DNA from: an uncultured Draconibacterium sp.
GTDB lineage: Bacteria; Bacteroidota; Bacteroidia; Bacteroidales; Prolixibacteraceae
NCBI RefSeq assembly: GCF_913063105.1
Contig: NZ_CAJXYQ010000011.1
Span: forward strand, 80,133 to 144,132
DNA length: 64,000 nt
Direction: 5' to 3'
Position 1 is the first letter of the stretch, and each line of letters begins with the position of its first letter. The notes below the pieces were generated by a model, which was given only the letters and a program-made list of their open reading frames with translations, was not told where the DNA came from and made no database searches. The position numbers were made by a program, and so were the translations under genes. Shown here one piece after another: positions 25,946 through 34,975 of this stretch.

Positions 25946-26869
25946 CTATTTTACTGCCATGCAAATATCTGATATTAAATCGTTAGGATCGGTTTCGCGC
26001 GGATCGTTACGATAAAACTCGATGGGCGAAACCTTTTTGTTTTGTTTAAATTCTTTAGCTCTTTCCATGGCCATAATTGCGCTCCAGCCATTACCCGATA
26101 ACTCGTAAGGTCCAATGTGTCTTACGGTTTGCATTTTTGTTGCCGGAATAGTTCCCAAAATAAAATCCTGCTCCAAATCACCTGGTGTTTCCTTTACTCC
26201 AATTCCGCCGGTATAAACCACTTTATTTTTGTTAAAGTCGAATTTATGATAAATGGTAAACCATTCATCGGTTAGTAGCTCTCCGTTTTCTTTTGCAAAA
26301 GCAGCCAGTTTTTCAAAGTCAGCTTCCATTACTTCGCCAACATCATCCAACGAACACGTATTTTTTATACCAATATACTTACAACCGGCATAATCCGATT
26401 CGCCTAAAAACTCCAGGTGGGCTGCAACCTTATCGTTTTCAATGTAGTCTTTTAACATCAACAAACCCCGGTCGTAATCCATCCCAATCATTCGCTCCAT
26501 CATGGTTTTCATCCAAAACATAAAAAAGGGTAACGTACTATGCATGCTCCAGGTAAGCCTGGTGCTATTTTCGGTTAATGCTTCAACAATAAAATCGGTT
26601 TTTGCTTTCGATTTCCAGGGCTTTAAAAACAACAAATCATAGTTTATTTCAGTCTCTTTTTCGTTAGCAACACTAATTTCTCCGGAGCCAATACGCTTTC
26701 CGTCCCATTCCTGTTTTTTACCGTCTTTTGTAACTTTTACCGTAGCATCGGGTTCAAGTATCAACCAGGGCGACCAATGCCTCCAATGGTTAAAATCAGA
26801 AATTATGGTTTTAACTTTTTCAGTACTGGCATTAATTGTAATCGATTTTTCAACGTAAGTTTTTGGCAT
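25946..26869 (-). CDS. SRPBCC plus GyrI-like effector-binding domain protein
   Basis: 307 residues from the ATG at 26869; an upstream in-frame ATG at 26899 would only add ten residues. The N-terminal half (about 1-145) starts YVEKSITINASTEKVKTIISDF, typical of polyketide-cyclase/START-like (SRPBCC) ligand pockets. The C-terminal half (about 150-305) has the GyrI-like/AraC effector-binding form with ATKMQTVRHIGPYELSGNGW. No DNA-binding domain is present. Small hydrophobic ligand binding is likely; ligand unknown. Stand-alone, convergent with the gene before it. Confidence 0.82.
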   Translation of the reverse strand: MPKTYVEKSITINASTEKVKTIISDFNHWRHWSPWLILEPDATVKVTKDGKKQEWDGKRIGSGEISVANEKETEINYDLLFLKPWKSKAKTDFIVEALTENSTRLTWSMHSTLPFFMFWMKTMMERMIGMDYDRGLLMLKDYIENDKVAAHLEFLGESDYAGCKYIGIKNTCSLDDVGEVMEADFEKLAAFAKENGELLTDEWFTIYHKFDFNKNKVVYTGGIGVKETPGDLEQDFILGTIPATKMQTVRHIGPYELSGNGWSAIMAMERAKEFKQNKKVSPIEFYRNDPRETDPNDLISDICMAVK

Positions 26870-27012
26870 AATTTGAAGTATTTTAGTTATTAAACCCAAT
26901 TTCTTTTATAAAGTTTCATTCAGGCCAAAAGGTTCAGTAAGGATGTAATAAAATTTAATTATTGAATTCAGGTGCTCAGATTTTTGTATTTTGCCGTCAA
27001 TTATTACAAACA

Positions 27013-28044
27013 ATGGAAACCAGCAAAAAAATCTACCTGTTTTTAATCGTTATTACAATAGTTGTGGTGTGCATTTATGCACAGTCAATCATAATCCCTT
27101 TTATCCTTGCTATTTTGTTTTGGTTTCTGATCCGGGTAATTAAAAAACTGCTGCTAAGAGTAAAATTTGTAAGCCGTTTACCCAAATGGATTATTTCACT
27201 GTTTTCAACACTTGTACTTATTGGCATTTTAGTTTTGGCCGTAACTATGATCTCGAAAAACATACAAATTCTATCGACTACGCTGCCGGTTTATGAGGCC
27301 AACATTAATAAAATTGCCCGGCAAATTAATCAGCAATTTGATATTGATGTGTTGGATATGGCAGGCGATTTTGCTAAAGGATTAAATTTTGGAAATATTT
27401 TATCGTCGCTTTTTAGCACACTTACCGGTTTATTTGGCAATGCTTTTACCGTACTGCTTTACCTTTTATTTTTGCTGTTGGAGGAGCCTATTTTACCACG
27501 AAAATTAAGGGCAATGTACCCCGATAAGGAAAAACACAACCAGGTACGGAAACTGGTTGATAAAATAGACCACTCTATTGGTAACTACATCGCCTTAAAA
27601 ACCCTGACCAGCTTACTAACAGGTTTTTTAAGTTATTTTGCCTTGCTGTTTATCGGTATTGATGCCCCCCTGTTCTGGGCCTTCCTTATTTTCGTACTCA
27701 ACTTTATTCCAACCATAGGGTCGCTAATTGCAACAGTATTTCCATCGGTTTTTGCCATTTTGCAGTTTGGTGAATTAACGCCCGGCATTTTGGTTCTATC
27801 CATCGTTGGTGTTGTTCAGCTTGTAGTGGGGAACCTTGTTGAGCCTCGCTTAATGGGCAACACTTTAAATATTAGTCCGCTTGTAGTTTTTTTAACCCTG
27901 GCTATCTGGGGAGTAATTTGGGGCATCTCGGGGATGTTGCTTAGTGTTCCTATTACAGTTATTCTAATCATTATAATGTCTGAATTTCCGGGCACCCGTC
28001 CATTTGCAATTCTGTTAAGCCAACGGGGCACGCTCAACAAATAA
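27013..28044 (+). CDS. AI-2E family transporter (TqsA/PerM-type membrane protein)
   Basis: 343 residues from the ATG at 27013; the upstream ATG at 26962 adds an unlikely tail. Hydrophobic segments fall near 8-45, 60-85, 140-160 and, in pairs, 195-320. The family blocks are PLFWAFLIFVLNFIPTIGS (about 217-235) and VGNLVEPRLMGNTLNISPL. Members export autoinducer-2 or small solutes, or act as Na+/H+ antiporters; the substrate cannot be told here. 42 bases before the CMD gene. Confidence 0.9.
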   Translation: METSKKIYLFLIVITIVVVCIYAQSIIIPFILAILFWFLIRVIKKLLLRVKFVSRLPKWIISLFSTLVLIGILVLAVTMISKNIQILSTTLPVYEANINKIARQINQQFDIDVLDMAGDFAKGLNFGNILSSLFSTLTGLFGNAFTVLLYLLFLLLEEPILPRKLRAMYPDKEKHNQVRKLVDKIDHSIGNYIALKTLTSLLTGFLSYFALLFIGIDAPLFWAFLIFVLNFIPTIGSLIATVFPSVFAILQFGELTPGILVLSIVGVVQLVVGNLVEPRLMGNTLNISPLVVFLTLAIWGVIWGISGMLLSVPITVILIIIMSEFPGTRPFAILLSQRGTLNK

Positions 28045-28085
28045 AGGCAACACTTGTTAAAAAACTTACTATTGAAAACATATTT

Positions 28086-28685
28086 ATGAAAAAACCACTT
28101 GTTTCTCCAAAAAGCGGAGATTCTGATCCTGAATTGCAAGCGTTAATCTTGTTTTACGAGGAGACATTGGGATTTTGTCCGAACAGTGTAAAAACCATGC
28201 ATCATCGCCCGCGTATTGCCTATGCATTTATTGAAATGAACAAGGCCGTAATGGAAAACCAAGGCAAGGTAAGCAGTGCCTTAAAACGAATGATTGCCTA
28301 CATTAGCAGCAATGCTGCTGGTTGCAGGTATTGTCAGGCACATGCCATACGAGCTGCCGAACGGTATGGGGCCGAGCAGGAAAAACTTCAGAATATTTGG
28401 AATTACCAATCGCATCCGGCTTTTTCAGCAGCCGAACGGGCAGCACTTGATTTTGCTCACGCCGCCTCGGTTATTCCGAACAGTGTTGATGATAAAATTG
28501 CTGAAAACCTAAGAGCCCATTGGAACGAAGGAGAAATTGTGGAAATCTCAGGGGTTGTTGCCCTTTTTGGTTATTTGAACCGCTGGAACGACTCAATGGG
28601 CACCGAAATTGAAAAAGGGGCTATCGAGTCGGGAGAAAAACTGTTGGGAACAAAAAAATGGACCCCGGGAAAACACACTTACTAA
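28086..28685 (+). CDS. Carboxymuconolactone decarboxylase/AhpD-like protein
   Basis: 199 residues. The AhpD-type core contains CxxCxxH (GCRYCQAHAIRAAERYG, about 77-93) within a helical bundle, together with SSALKRMIAYISSN. Peroxidase-related members use the cysteine pair to reduce peroxides. Despite the name, a decarboxylase role is unlikely because the redox motif is intact. It sits between a transporter and a methyltransferase gene with no clear shared theme. Confidence 0.85.
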   Translation: MKKPLVSPKSGDSDPELQALILFYEETLGFCPNSVKTMHHRPRIAYAFIEMNKAVMENQGKVSSALKRMIAYISSNAAGCRYCQAHAIRAAERYGAEQEKLQNIWNYQSHPAFSAAERAALDFAHAASVIPNSVDDKIAENLRAHWNEGEIVEISGVVALFGYLNRWNDSMGTEIEKGAIESGEKLLGTKKWTPGKHTY

Positions 28686-28695
28686 AAACAAATTA

Positions 28696-29505
28696 ATGCA
28701 TTACTGTACCTTAAACCTTAATTGCTCAGCAAAAGACCGAACGGTGTATTCAAAAGACAAAAACCTGATTTTTGAACAATGCAACGACTGCGGAATCATT
28801 TGGAGAGCGCAAGACTCCATTGAAATAACAAAACCTTATGAGCAAGATTATTTCGACTCAAAAAAGTACGAAAATAAGCGAAGCCATAAAGTAAAAAAGT
28901 CGGGCTGGCTTATCGACCTGGCAAGAATTCATAATCCCAATATTAATTCCTTGCTTGAAATTGGCTGCTCAATTGGCTATACCCTCGAAGCAGCAGCCCA
29001 GCGCAATATTAAGCACCTGGGCATCGATATAAGCACCTTTGCTGTTGAGTATTGTAAAAACAAAGGATTAAATGCCAGCAACCAAACCTTTGAAGAGTTA
29101 CTTGATGGTAATTACAAATTCGACCTGATATATCAACAACACGTTTTAGAGCATTTTCAGAACCCGTTCAAGGTGTTGCACGATTGCCACAAACTACTAA
29201 ACACCAATGGCTTAATTTTAATTATGGTGCCAAATTCGAAATATCGCCGTGCTGAAAAAAAACGCAGCAAACACCGGTTTTACAGTAAAAAAGGTGTAGG
29301 TGCCGAACATTTTGTGTATTTCGATTACACCAACCTCGAATCTGTTCTTGAAGCCTCAGGTTTTAAAGTGGTTCAGAAAAACTATCCGGTGCTCACCACC
29401 TCATTTTTTTCACTCAGTTTTTTTATTAACCGCATTGGCAGGCGCTTGTTGAGTGTTTTTGGCTCCGATCAGGAGATACTCATTATTGCTCAAAAGCAAC
29501 AATAA
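28696..29505 (+). CDS. Class I SAM-dependent methyltransferase
   Basis: 269 residues from the ATG at 28696, eleven bases after the CMD gene; a longer reading would overlap that gene by 77 bases and has no support. A short N-terminal cysteine-containing segment (C4, C10, C29, C32) resembles the zinc ribbon of class I methyltransferases in surface-glycan pathways. The SAM-binding core has LLEIGCSIGYTLEAA (about 80-94) and GIDIS. YQQHVLEHFQNP follows, then LNTNGLILIMVPN (Methyltransf_23 pattern). Substrate unknown. Confidence 0.85.
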   Translation: MHYCTLNLNCSAKDRTVYSKDKNLIFEQCNDCGIIWRAQDSIEITKPYEQDYFDSKKYENKRSHKVKKSGWLIDLARIHNPNINSLLEIGCSIGYTLEAAAQRNIKHLGIDISTFAVEYCKNKGLNASNQTFEELLDGNYKFDLIYQQHVLEHFQNPFKVLHDCHKLLNTNGLILIMVPNSKYRRAEKKRSKHRFYSKKGVGAEHFVYFDYTNLESVLEASGFKVVQKNYPVLTTSFFSLSFFINRIGRRLLSVFGSDQEILIIAQKQQ

Positions 29506-29570
29506 AGCTGTCATCTGTCAATATCTATTTCTTTCCTTTTTATCATTTTTGAAGTTTAATTAAAAGAACA

Positions 29571-31025
29571 ATGAAAACATTAGAACAGTTAACACCGCAA
29601 CCCCTTTTCAGCTATTTTGAAGAAATATGTCAGGTTCCCCGTCCGTCAAAAAAAGAAGAAAAAATAAGGCAATACCTACTCGATTTTGCCAAAGCACACG
29701 AACTGGAAGTCGTATGCGATAAAATTGGAAATGTTGTTATAAAAAAACCGGCCAGCAAAGGAATGGAAAATGCGCCAACGGTTATTCTTCAAACTCACAT
29801 GGATATGGTTTGCGAGAAAAATTCGGATAAAATATTTGATTTTGACAACGACGCCATTGAACCACTGGTTGTTAATGGCTGGGTAAAAGCCAATGGCACT
29901 ACATTAGGCGCCGACTGCGGCATTGGTATTGCAGCCCAGCTGGCTGTACTAAGTTCTGGCGAGCTAAAACACGGGCCAATAGAATGCCTTATTACCGTTG
30001 ATGAAGAAACAGGCTTAACCGGTGCTTTTGAGCTGGATAAAAATTTGTTATCGGGCGCTGTTCTTTTAAATCTCGACTCGGAAGATGAAGGGGAAATTTT
30101 TATAGGCTGCGCCGGCGGAATTGACAGCCTGGCTACTTTTACCTACCAAACTGAAAAACCGGGAAAAAACACATTGGCACTAAAAGTTGCTGTTTCCGGC
30201 TTACTGGGTGGCCATTCAGGCGACGACATACATAAAAACCGCGGTAACGCCAATAAAATCCTGAACCGTATTTTGTGGAACTGGAACCAGAAATTTAGAA
30301 TTAACCTGGCCGATTTTAATGGCGGCAATCTTAGAAATGCTATTGCCCGCGAGGCCTTTGCAATAATTACCATCGCTACTGAAAACAAAAGTCAATTGCT
30401 GGCCTCGTTTAATGAAATGAGCGAAAATTTAAAGGAAGAATTTAAGTTTGCTGAACCGAAATTAAAAATAGATTGCGAGGAAACGACCTTGCCTGAATTG
30501 CTTATTGATGCTGCAACAAAAGATAATTTGCTTCATGCCATTTATGCCTGCCCTCATGGTGTTTTAGAAATGAGTTCGCGCATGGAAGGCATGGTTGAAA
30601 CATCAACAAATTTGGCTTCGGTGAAGTTTACCGATGAGAATAAAATTGTAATTACCACCAGCCAGCGAAGCGAAATTGAAGGGCGGAAATTTTTTGCCGC
30701 TGAAATGGTGGAATCGGTTTTTACCCTTGCCGGAGCACAGGTAAAACATGGCGATGGCTACCCCGGCTGGACACCAAATCCCAATTCGGAGGTTTTAAAA
30801 ACAACCGTGCAGTCGTACAAGAAACTTTTTAATGTTGACCCGATTGTGCGTTCGATTCATGCAGGGCTGGAGTGTGGTTTATTTCTTGAAAAATACCCAC
30901 ATCTCGACATGGTGTCGTTTGGCCCATCCATTCGGGGTGCCCACTCGCCCGACGAGCGATTGGACATTGCCACCACCGATAAATTCTGGAAACACCTGAT
31001 TGACGTATTGGAAAATATAAAATAA
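29571..31025 (+). CDS. pepD: Beta-Ala-His (aminoacyl-histidine) dipeptidase PepD
   Basis: 484 residues, usual length. M20 metallopeptidase features: H76 and D78 in QTHMDMV, bridging D115 in LGADCGIG, catalytic E145 and ligand E146 in DEETGLTGA, D169 in LNLDSEDEGE and a C-terminal RGAHSPDERL histidine. The lid domain lies in the middle (GGHSGDDIHKNRGNA, about 207-221). Cytosolic; splits dipeptides including carnosine. Followed by a strong terminator at 31058. Confidence 0.95.
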   Translation: MKTLEQLTPQPLFSYFEEICQVPRPSKKEEKIRQYLLDFAKAHELEVVCDKIGNVVIKKPASKGMENAPTVILQTHMDMVCEKNSDKIFDFDNDAIEPLVVNGWVKANGTTLGADCGIGIAAQLAVLSSGELKHGPIECLITVDEETGLTGAFELDKNLLSGAVLLNLDSEDEGEIFIGCAGGIDSLATFTYQTEKPGKNTLALKVAVSGLLGGHSGDDIHKNRGNANKILNRILWNWNQKFRINLADFNGGNLRNAIAREAFAIITIATENKSQLLASFNEMSENLKEEFKFAEPKLKIDCEETTLPELLIDAATKDNLLHAIYACPHGVLEMSSRMEGMVETSTNLASVKFTDENKIVITTSQRSEIEGRKFFAAEMVESVFTLAGAQVKHGDGYPGWTPNPNSEVLKTTVQSYKKLFNVDPIVRSIHAGLECGLFLEKYPHLDMVSFGPSIRGAHSPDERLDIATTDKFWKHLIDVLENIK

Positions 31026-31057
31026 CATCCGCTTAGGACATGCGAATGTGAATTCTT

Positions 31058-31092
31058 AAGGAGCTTTAATTAATTACAAAGCTCCTTTTTTT
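31058..31092 (+). terminator. Bidirectional terminator after pepD
   Basis: AAGGAGCTTT (31058-31067) pairs with AAAGCTCCTT (31078-31087), then a T-run. It serves pepD and overlaps the end of the convergent gene at 31091. Confidence 0.88.
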
Positions 31093-31573
31093 ATTTTTGA
31101 TTGACGTAGAACGACCGAAGTAAAACATGGCCGGTTAGCTGTTTTGAAGCTTTAGGAATGCGAATTTGTAAAGTATGCTTACGGTTTTTCAGGCCGTTGT
31201 CTAAAGTAAATCCCTTTAACTGCAGTTCCTCTGTTTCTGCAGCAAGTTCAATTTCCATCCAGGGTTGACCATCAACGCTGCATTCAATATTTGCTGAATT
31301 TTTATTGGTGTAGGCCAACATTCCCACAGCTGTTCCTCTAAACCTGAATTTTATTATTTGTCCATCAGGGCTGCCTTTCAGAATATTCTGCTTTTCGCCA
31401 CCCATTGGTAGCTCCTGTATGTTCCAACCTTTAATTGGCTTAGGCGGATTTGGAACAATAAACACCGGATGAGGAAAAATAGCTTTATCAACCAGACTGT
31501 TTAATTCTGGCACACTTTGGGCCATTAACTGGGTACTAAGGAACATCATAAAAAAAACAACAAGTGTTCGCAT
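31091..31573 (-). CDS. Secreted beta-sandwich protein, function unknown
   Basis: 160 residues with a signal peptide (about 1-18, cleavage near LMAQ-S). The mature part looks like a small jelly-roll domain with FRGTAVGMLAYTNKNSANIECSVDG (about 78-102; core FRGTAVGML) and KHTLQIRIP. Similar segments occur as the N-terminal domain of secreted SGNH/CE2-type esterases and sialidase-like glycan enzymes. No catalytic GDS motif is present, so it may be a stand-alone carbohydrate-binding domain. 32 bases from the nitroreductase gene. Confidence 0.7.
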   Translation of the reverse strand: MRTLVVFFMMFLSTQLMAQSVPELNSLVDKAIFPHPVFIVPNPPKPIKGWNIQELPMGGEKQNILKGSPDGQIIKFRFRGTAVGMLAYTNKNSANIECSVDGQPWMEIELAAETEELQLKGFTLDNGLKNRKHTLQIRIPKASKQLTGHVLLRSFYVNQK

Positions 31574-31605
31574 GATTTTAATTTTAAGCTGCTGAAGTTA
31601 CAACT

Positions 31606-32172
31606 TTAATGCTTCCATTCCACTTTTTTATCCAGGTCGCCTCTTCCTGGCGATGGGTAATCCATCATCACCTCTCCTGCATAAAAAAAGCCAAGGCTCT
31701 TCTGGTGTTCACCCAACTCCAGCAGTTCATCAAACAATTCAGTAAATGCCGGTGTTGCCCAAAAAGCAGCCAAATTTAATTCGGTAGCCGTTAGCCACAT
31801 GTTTTGCACAGCCATCGATACGGCCGCCACCTCTTCCCACTCCGGTATCCTTTCAGCAGTATCGCGCTGTAAAACAACCGCAATTACCACCGGAACACGT
31901 TCGAGTGTCGATGCAAATTTTTCAATTTTTTCCAAAGCAACCGGATAGCCCTCTTGTTGCTTATGCAAAAGAATATTTCGAGCCCCGGCAGCTAGTTTAG
32001 CTTTGGCTTTGCCCTCGTAAACTTTAAATCGCCAGGGTTCTGTTTTTTTGTGATTAGGTGCCCAGTTGGCACTTTCGAGCAAGGCCTGTATGGTAGCTTT
32101 TGGCAAACTTTTTTTCGAGAATAAACGCGGTGGTGTAGCTCTTCGGTTCTTTATTATATTAGCAACTGACAT
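31606..32172 (-). CDS. Nitroreductase family protein
   Basis: 188 residues, one-domain FMN-dependent nitroreductase fold. The N-terminal block IKNRRATPPRLFSKKSLP, then ESANWAPNHKKTEPWRFKVY (about 34-53) and VSMAVQNMWLTATELNLAAFWATP (about 122-145), are typical of the YdjA subgroup. It uses NAD(P)H to reduce nitro or quinone compounds, physiological substrate unknown. It follows the arginine decarboxylase gene on the same strand at a 72-base distance. Confidence 0.88.
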   Translation of the reverse strand: MSVANIIKNRRATPPRLFSKKSLPKATIQALLESANWAPNHKKTEPWRFKVYEGKAKAKLAAGARNILLHKQQEGYPVALEKIEKFASTLERVPVVIAVVLQRDTAERIPEWEEVAAVSMAVQNMWLTATELNLAAFWATPAFTELFDELLELGEHQKSLGFFYAGEVMMDYPSPGRGDLDKKVEWKH

Positions 32173-32244
32173 ACTTTTTTTGTATTAGATGAATTGAAAA
32201 CACAACACGCCTTTGCACAAAAAAGTTGACAGACCCGGCTGATT

Positions 32245-33660
32245 TTACTCCTCGTCCTTGGTATATCCCAAAATTTTAAACATCTCGTCGGCCGATTGCT
32301 CGTTGCGGTATACGTAATCGAAAAAATTACCTTTTTCGTCGCGATCGATAATAACATGTTTTGGCGCCGGAATGAGGCAATGCTTTATTCCTCCGTAGCC
32401 GCTAATGGCATCCTGGTAGGCACCTGTGTGAAAAAAGCCCAGGTACAATGGCTCTTTATCCTCATCAGCGTACGATGGTAGCAACACTTCCTGGTTAAAG
32501 TCTTCAGAGTTGTAATAATCCGAATGATCGCAGCTTATTCCACCAATATTTACACGTTTATATTCGTTGTTCCACTTGTTAATGGGAAGTAAAATAAACT
32601 TCTCAAAAATCGACCAGGCATCCGGAATGGTGTTCATCAAACTATTGTTTACGATGTACCAGCATTCCGTGTCGTTTTGTTGTTTTTGTTCAAGTACCTC
32701 AAAAATAATTGCCCCACTTTCGCCAACGGTGTATTTACCAAACTCGGTATAAATATCAGGATCTGGCAAATTCTCAGCCTCACAAGCTGTTTTAATGTTC
32801 GAAACAATTTCCTTAATCATGTACTCGTAATCGTACTCGAAACCCAGGTGGTTACGTATTGGAAATCCTCCGCCCAAATTAAACGAATCAAGTGTTTCGC
32901 ATTGTTTTTTCAGGTCAACATATAGTTTTAGTGCTTTCTGAAATTCGCCCCAGAAATAAAGGCTGTCTTTAATTCCTGAATCAACAAAAAAGTGAAGCAT
33001 TTTCAGCTCAATATTTTTCCTGTCTTTTACGTGTTTTTCAAAAAATTCAGGAATTTTGGTATGCCTTATTCCCAATCGCGAGGTGTAATAAGCCGACTGC
33101 GATTCTTCATTTATGGCCATACGGATACCAATTTTAACTTTCTCGCCATTAGCCAGTTTCTCCACGCGTTCCAGTTCGTTTATACTATCCAGTACAATGA
33201 TATTATTTTTGAAACCAATACGCTGAAGTTCGATAATCTTGGTCAGATACTCCTTCGTTTTATAACCGTTGTGGATAATCTTACGGTTTTTATCAATTTT
33301 CTTGTCTTTAAAAAGATGGAGAATTAAATCAATATCGTACGACGAAGAAGTTTCGAGGTTGACATTATGCTTTAAAGCTTCGTTAATAACATGAGAAAAG
33401 TGGTTACACTTTGTACAATAGCAGTAGTAGTATTTGCCATTGTAGTTGTTCTTTTTTATAGCCTTGTTAAAAAGGTTACGCGATTTTTTGATTTGTTCTC
33501 CAATTTTAGGCAGGTATATAAACCTAAATGGAGTTCCATACTTTTTAATCAGATATTTTAGAGAAATGCCGTGAAAAGTTAGGGTATCTCCTCTTAAATC
33601 AAAGCCTTCCTGCGGAAAATAGTAGCTTTGCTCAATCAAATCAAAATAAGTGTTTTTCAT
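32245..33660 (-). CDS. speA: Biosynthetic arginine decarboxylase (short Bacteroidota type)
   Basis: 471 residues, an alanine-racemase-fold PLP decarboxylase. The PLP lysine should be in YCTKCNHFSHV (about 83-93). LGGGFPIRNH (about 269-278) binds the phosphate and the second-subunit cysteine motif is GISCDHSDYY (about 374-383). It is much shorter than Escherichia coli SpeA (658) and lacks the helical-bundle insert, as is common in this phylum. Arginine becomes agmatine + CO2. Next on the same strand lies the agmatinase-type gene (182 bases upstream), then divergent carboxynorspermidine genes, so this is the entry step of polyamine synthesis. Confidence 0.88.
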   Translation of the reverse strand: MKNTYFDLIEQSYYFPQEGFDLRGDTLTFHGISLKYLIKKYGTPFRFIYLPKIGEQIKKSRNLFNKAIKKNNYNGKYYYCYCTKCNHFSHVINEALKHNVNLETSSSYDIDLILHLFKDKKIDKNRKIIHNGYKTKEYLTKIIELQRIGFKNNIIVLDSINELERVEKLANGEKVKIGIRMAINEESQSAYYTSRLGIRHTKIPEFFEKHVKDRKNIELKMLHFFVDSGIKDSLYFWGEFQKALKLYVDLKKQCETLDSFNLGGGFPIRNHLGFEYDYEYMIKEIVSNIKTACEAENLPDPDIYTEFGKYTVGESGAIIFEVLEQKQQNDTECWYIVNNSLMNTIPDAWSIFEKFILLPINKWNNEYKRVNIGGISCDHSDYYNSEDFNQEVLLPSYADEDKEPLYLGFFHTGAYQDAISGYGGIKHCLIPAPKHVIIDRDEKGNFFDYVYRNEQSADEMFKILGYTKDEE

Positions 33661-33842
33661 CTACGTAACCATAAAAAATTATAAGTGTTTATTGCATTTT
33701 GCTTCAAAACGCAAATAAAAATATTTTTTTCGAATAATTCCGGTAAGCAGGAATAAAAACTAAAATAAGCGCCTTTTGATACTCTTTTTTTATATTTCAA
33801 GCGCTGTAACATTCAAAAAAATTGTATTTCAGCTTCCTGCGT

Positions 33843-34871
33843 TTAACCGGCCAAACAACAAAGTTTATAAAGTAAGCGGGCTGCAACATTGGCATCCCAC
33901 TCTGCATTGCCTGTTTCGCACACATCAAAACCAATAATTCGTCTGCCGCTTTCAAGTACTTTTTTAAATAAATAAATGGCCTGATTAAATTCCAAGCCTC
34001 CCGGCACGGGTGTTCCTGTAGCCGGGCATAATTTCGAATCCAGTCCGTCAACATCAAAACTTATGTACACATTACCTGGCAATTCGCTGATTATTTCTTC
34101 GCATTGTTCATCCCAGTTTTCGCCTTTGTATTGTTTTTCTTTTAGCTGCTGGTCGAAATAAACTTCAATTCTGTCATTGTTTCTACTTAATTCCACCTCT
34201 TCCTCGCAACAATCACGAATGCCAAGCTGCACCAGTCTTTTTATTTCCGGAAGTTGCATGGCGTTATAAAATACTGAGGCGTGTGAGTAGGTGAAACCTT
34301 CATAAGCATTTCTTAAATCCAAATGTGCATCAATTTGCAACACACCAAAACGTTCGTATTTTTCTGAAAGGGCTTTTAAATAACCCAGCGGAGTGCTGTG
34401 GTCGCCACCAACCAACCCGACCAGTTTCCCTGACTCCAACAATTTTTTTGTTTCGCGGTACACAAAAAAATTCATGGCCTCGCACTGTTGGTTAATTTCG
34501 GCCAGTATTTTTTGCATTTCCGGGTTATCCGGAACTTGTCCCCCATTTTCAAGAAAATCGATATATGCCGTAGCTTTGGGTCTCAATTCATGGCGTATTT
34601 GCAACACAGCATCGCTAATGGGCTGAAAATAAATACCACGCTTCCAGGCATCTTTTAAGTCCAAATCAAATAAATCGAGTTGTGCTGAGGCTTCCAGTAT
34701 TTTTGCAGGTGCCAGGGCTGTGCCTTCGCCATACGAAACAGTAACATCCCAGGGTACGGGAAACAATATCACCTCAGCTTTCTTTTCATCAAATGGCAAG
34801 CCAATAAAGTTTCCATTTTTCAATCCAACCCCGTTAGGATTAAATTCCTCATTTCCGTATGGTTTATTCAT
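33843..34871 (-). CDS. speB: Agmatinase/arginase-family ureohydrolase
   Basis: 342 residues from the ATG at 34871. An ATG at 34952 is in frame but the added residues look like leader sequence. Binuclear manganese ligands are visible: GGDHS (about 158-162), DAHLD (about 180-184) and SFDVDGLD (about 276-283). The family covers agmatinase, arginase and formiminoglutamase. The gene order with arginine decarboxylase favours agmatine to putrescine + urea. Divergent from the carboxynorspermidine dehydrogenase gene (104 bases apart), so both arms may share control. Confidence 0.83.
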   Translation of the reverse strand: MNKPYGNEEFNPNGVGLKNGNFIGLPFDEKKAEVILFPVPWDVTVSYGEGTALAPAKILEASAQLDLFDLDLKDAWKRGIYFQPISDAVLQIRHELRPKATAYIDFLENGGQVPDNPEMQKILAEINQQCEAMNFFVYRETKKLLESGKLVGLVGGDHSTPLGYLKALSEKYERFGVLQIDAHLDLRNAYEGFTYSHASVFYNAMQLPEIKRLVQLGIRDCCEEEVELSRNNDRIEVYFDQQLKEKQYKGENWDEQCEEIISELPGNVYISFDVDGLDSKLCPATGTPVPGGLEFNQAIYLFKKVLESGRRIIGFDVCETGNAEWDANVAARLLYKLCCLAG

Positions 34872-34975
34872 CAAAAAAATGCTTAATTTGTTTCCGTTTT
34901 TACAGCGTATATTTATACGAAAGTACAATAATCGAGTGAAATTTTGATGCAATTTTATTAATTGACTAAAGAAAA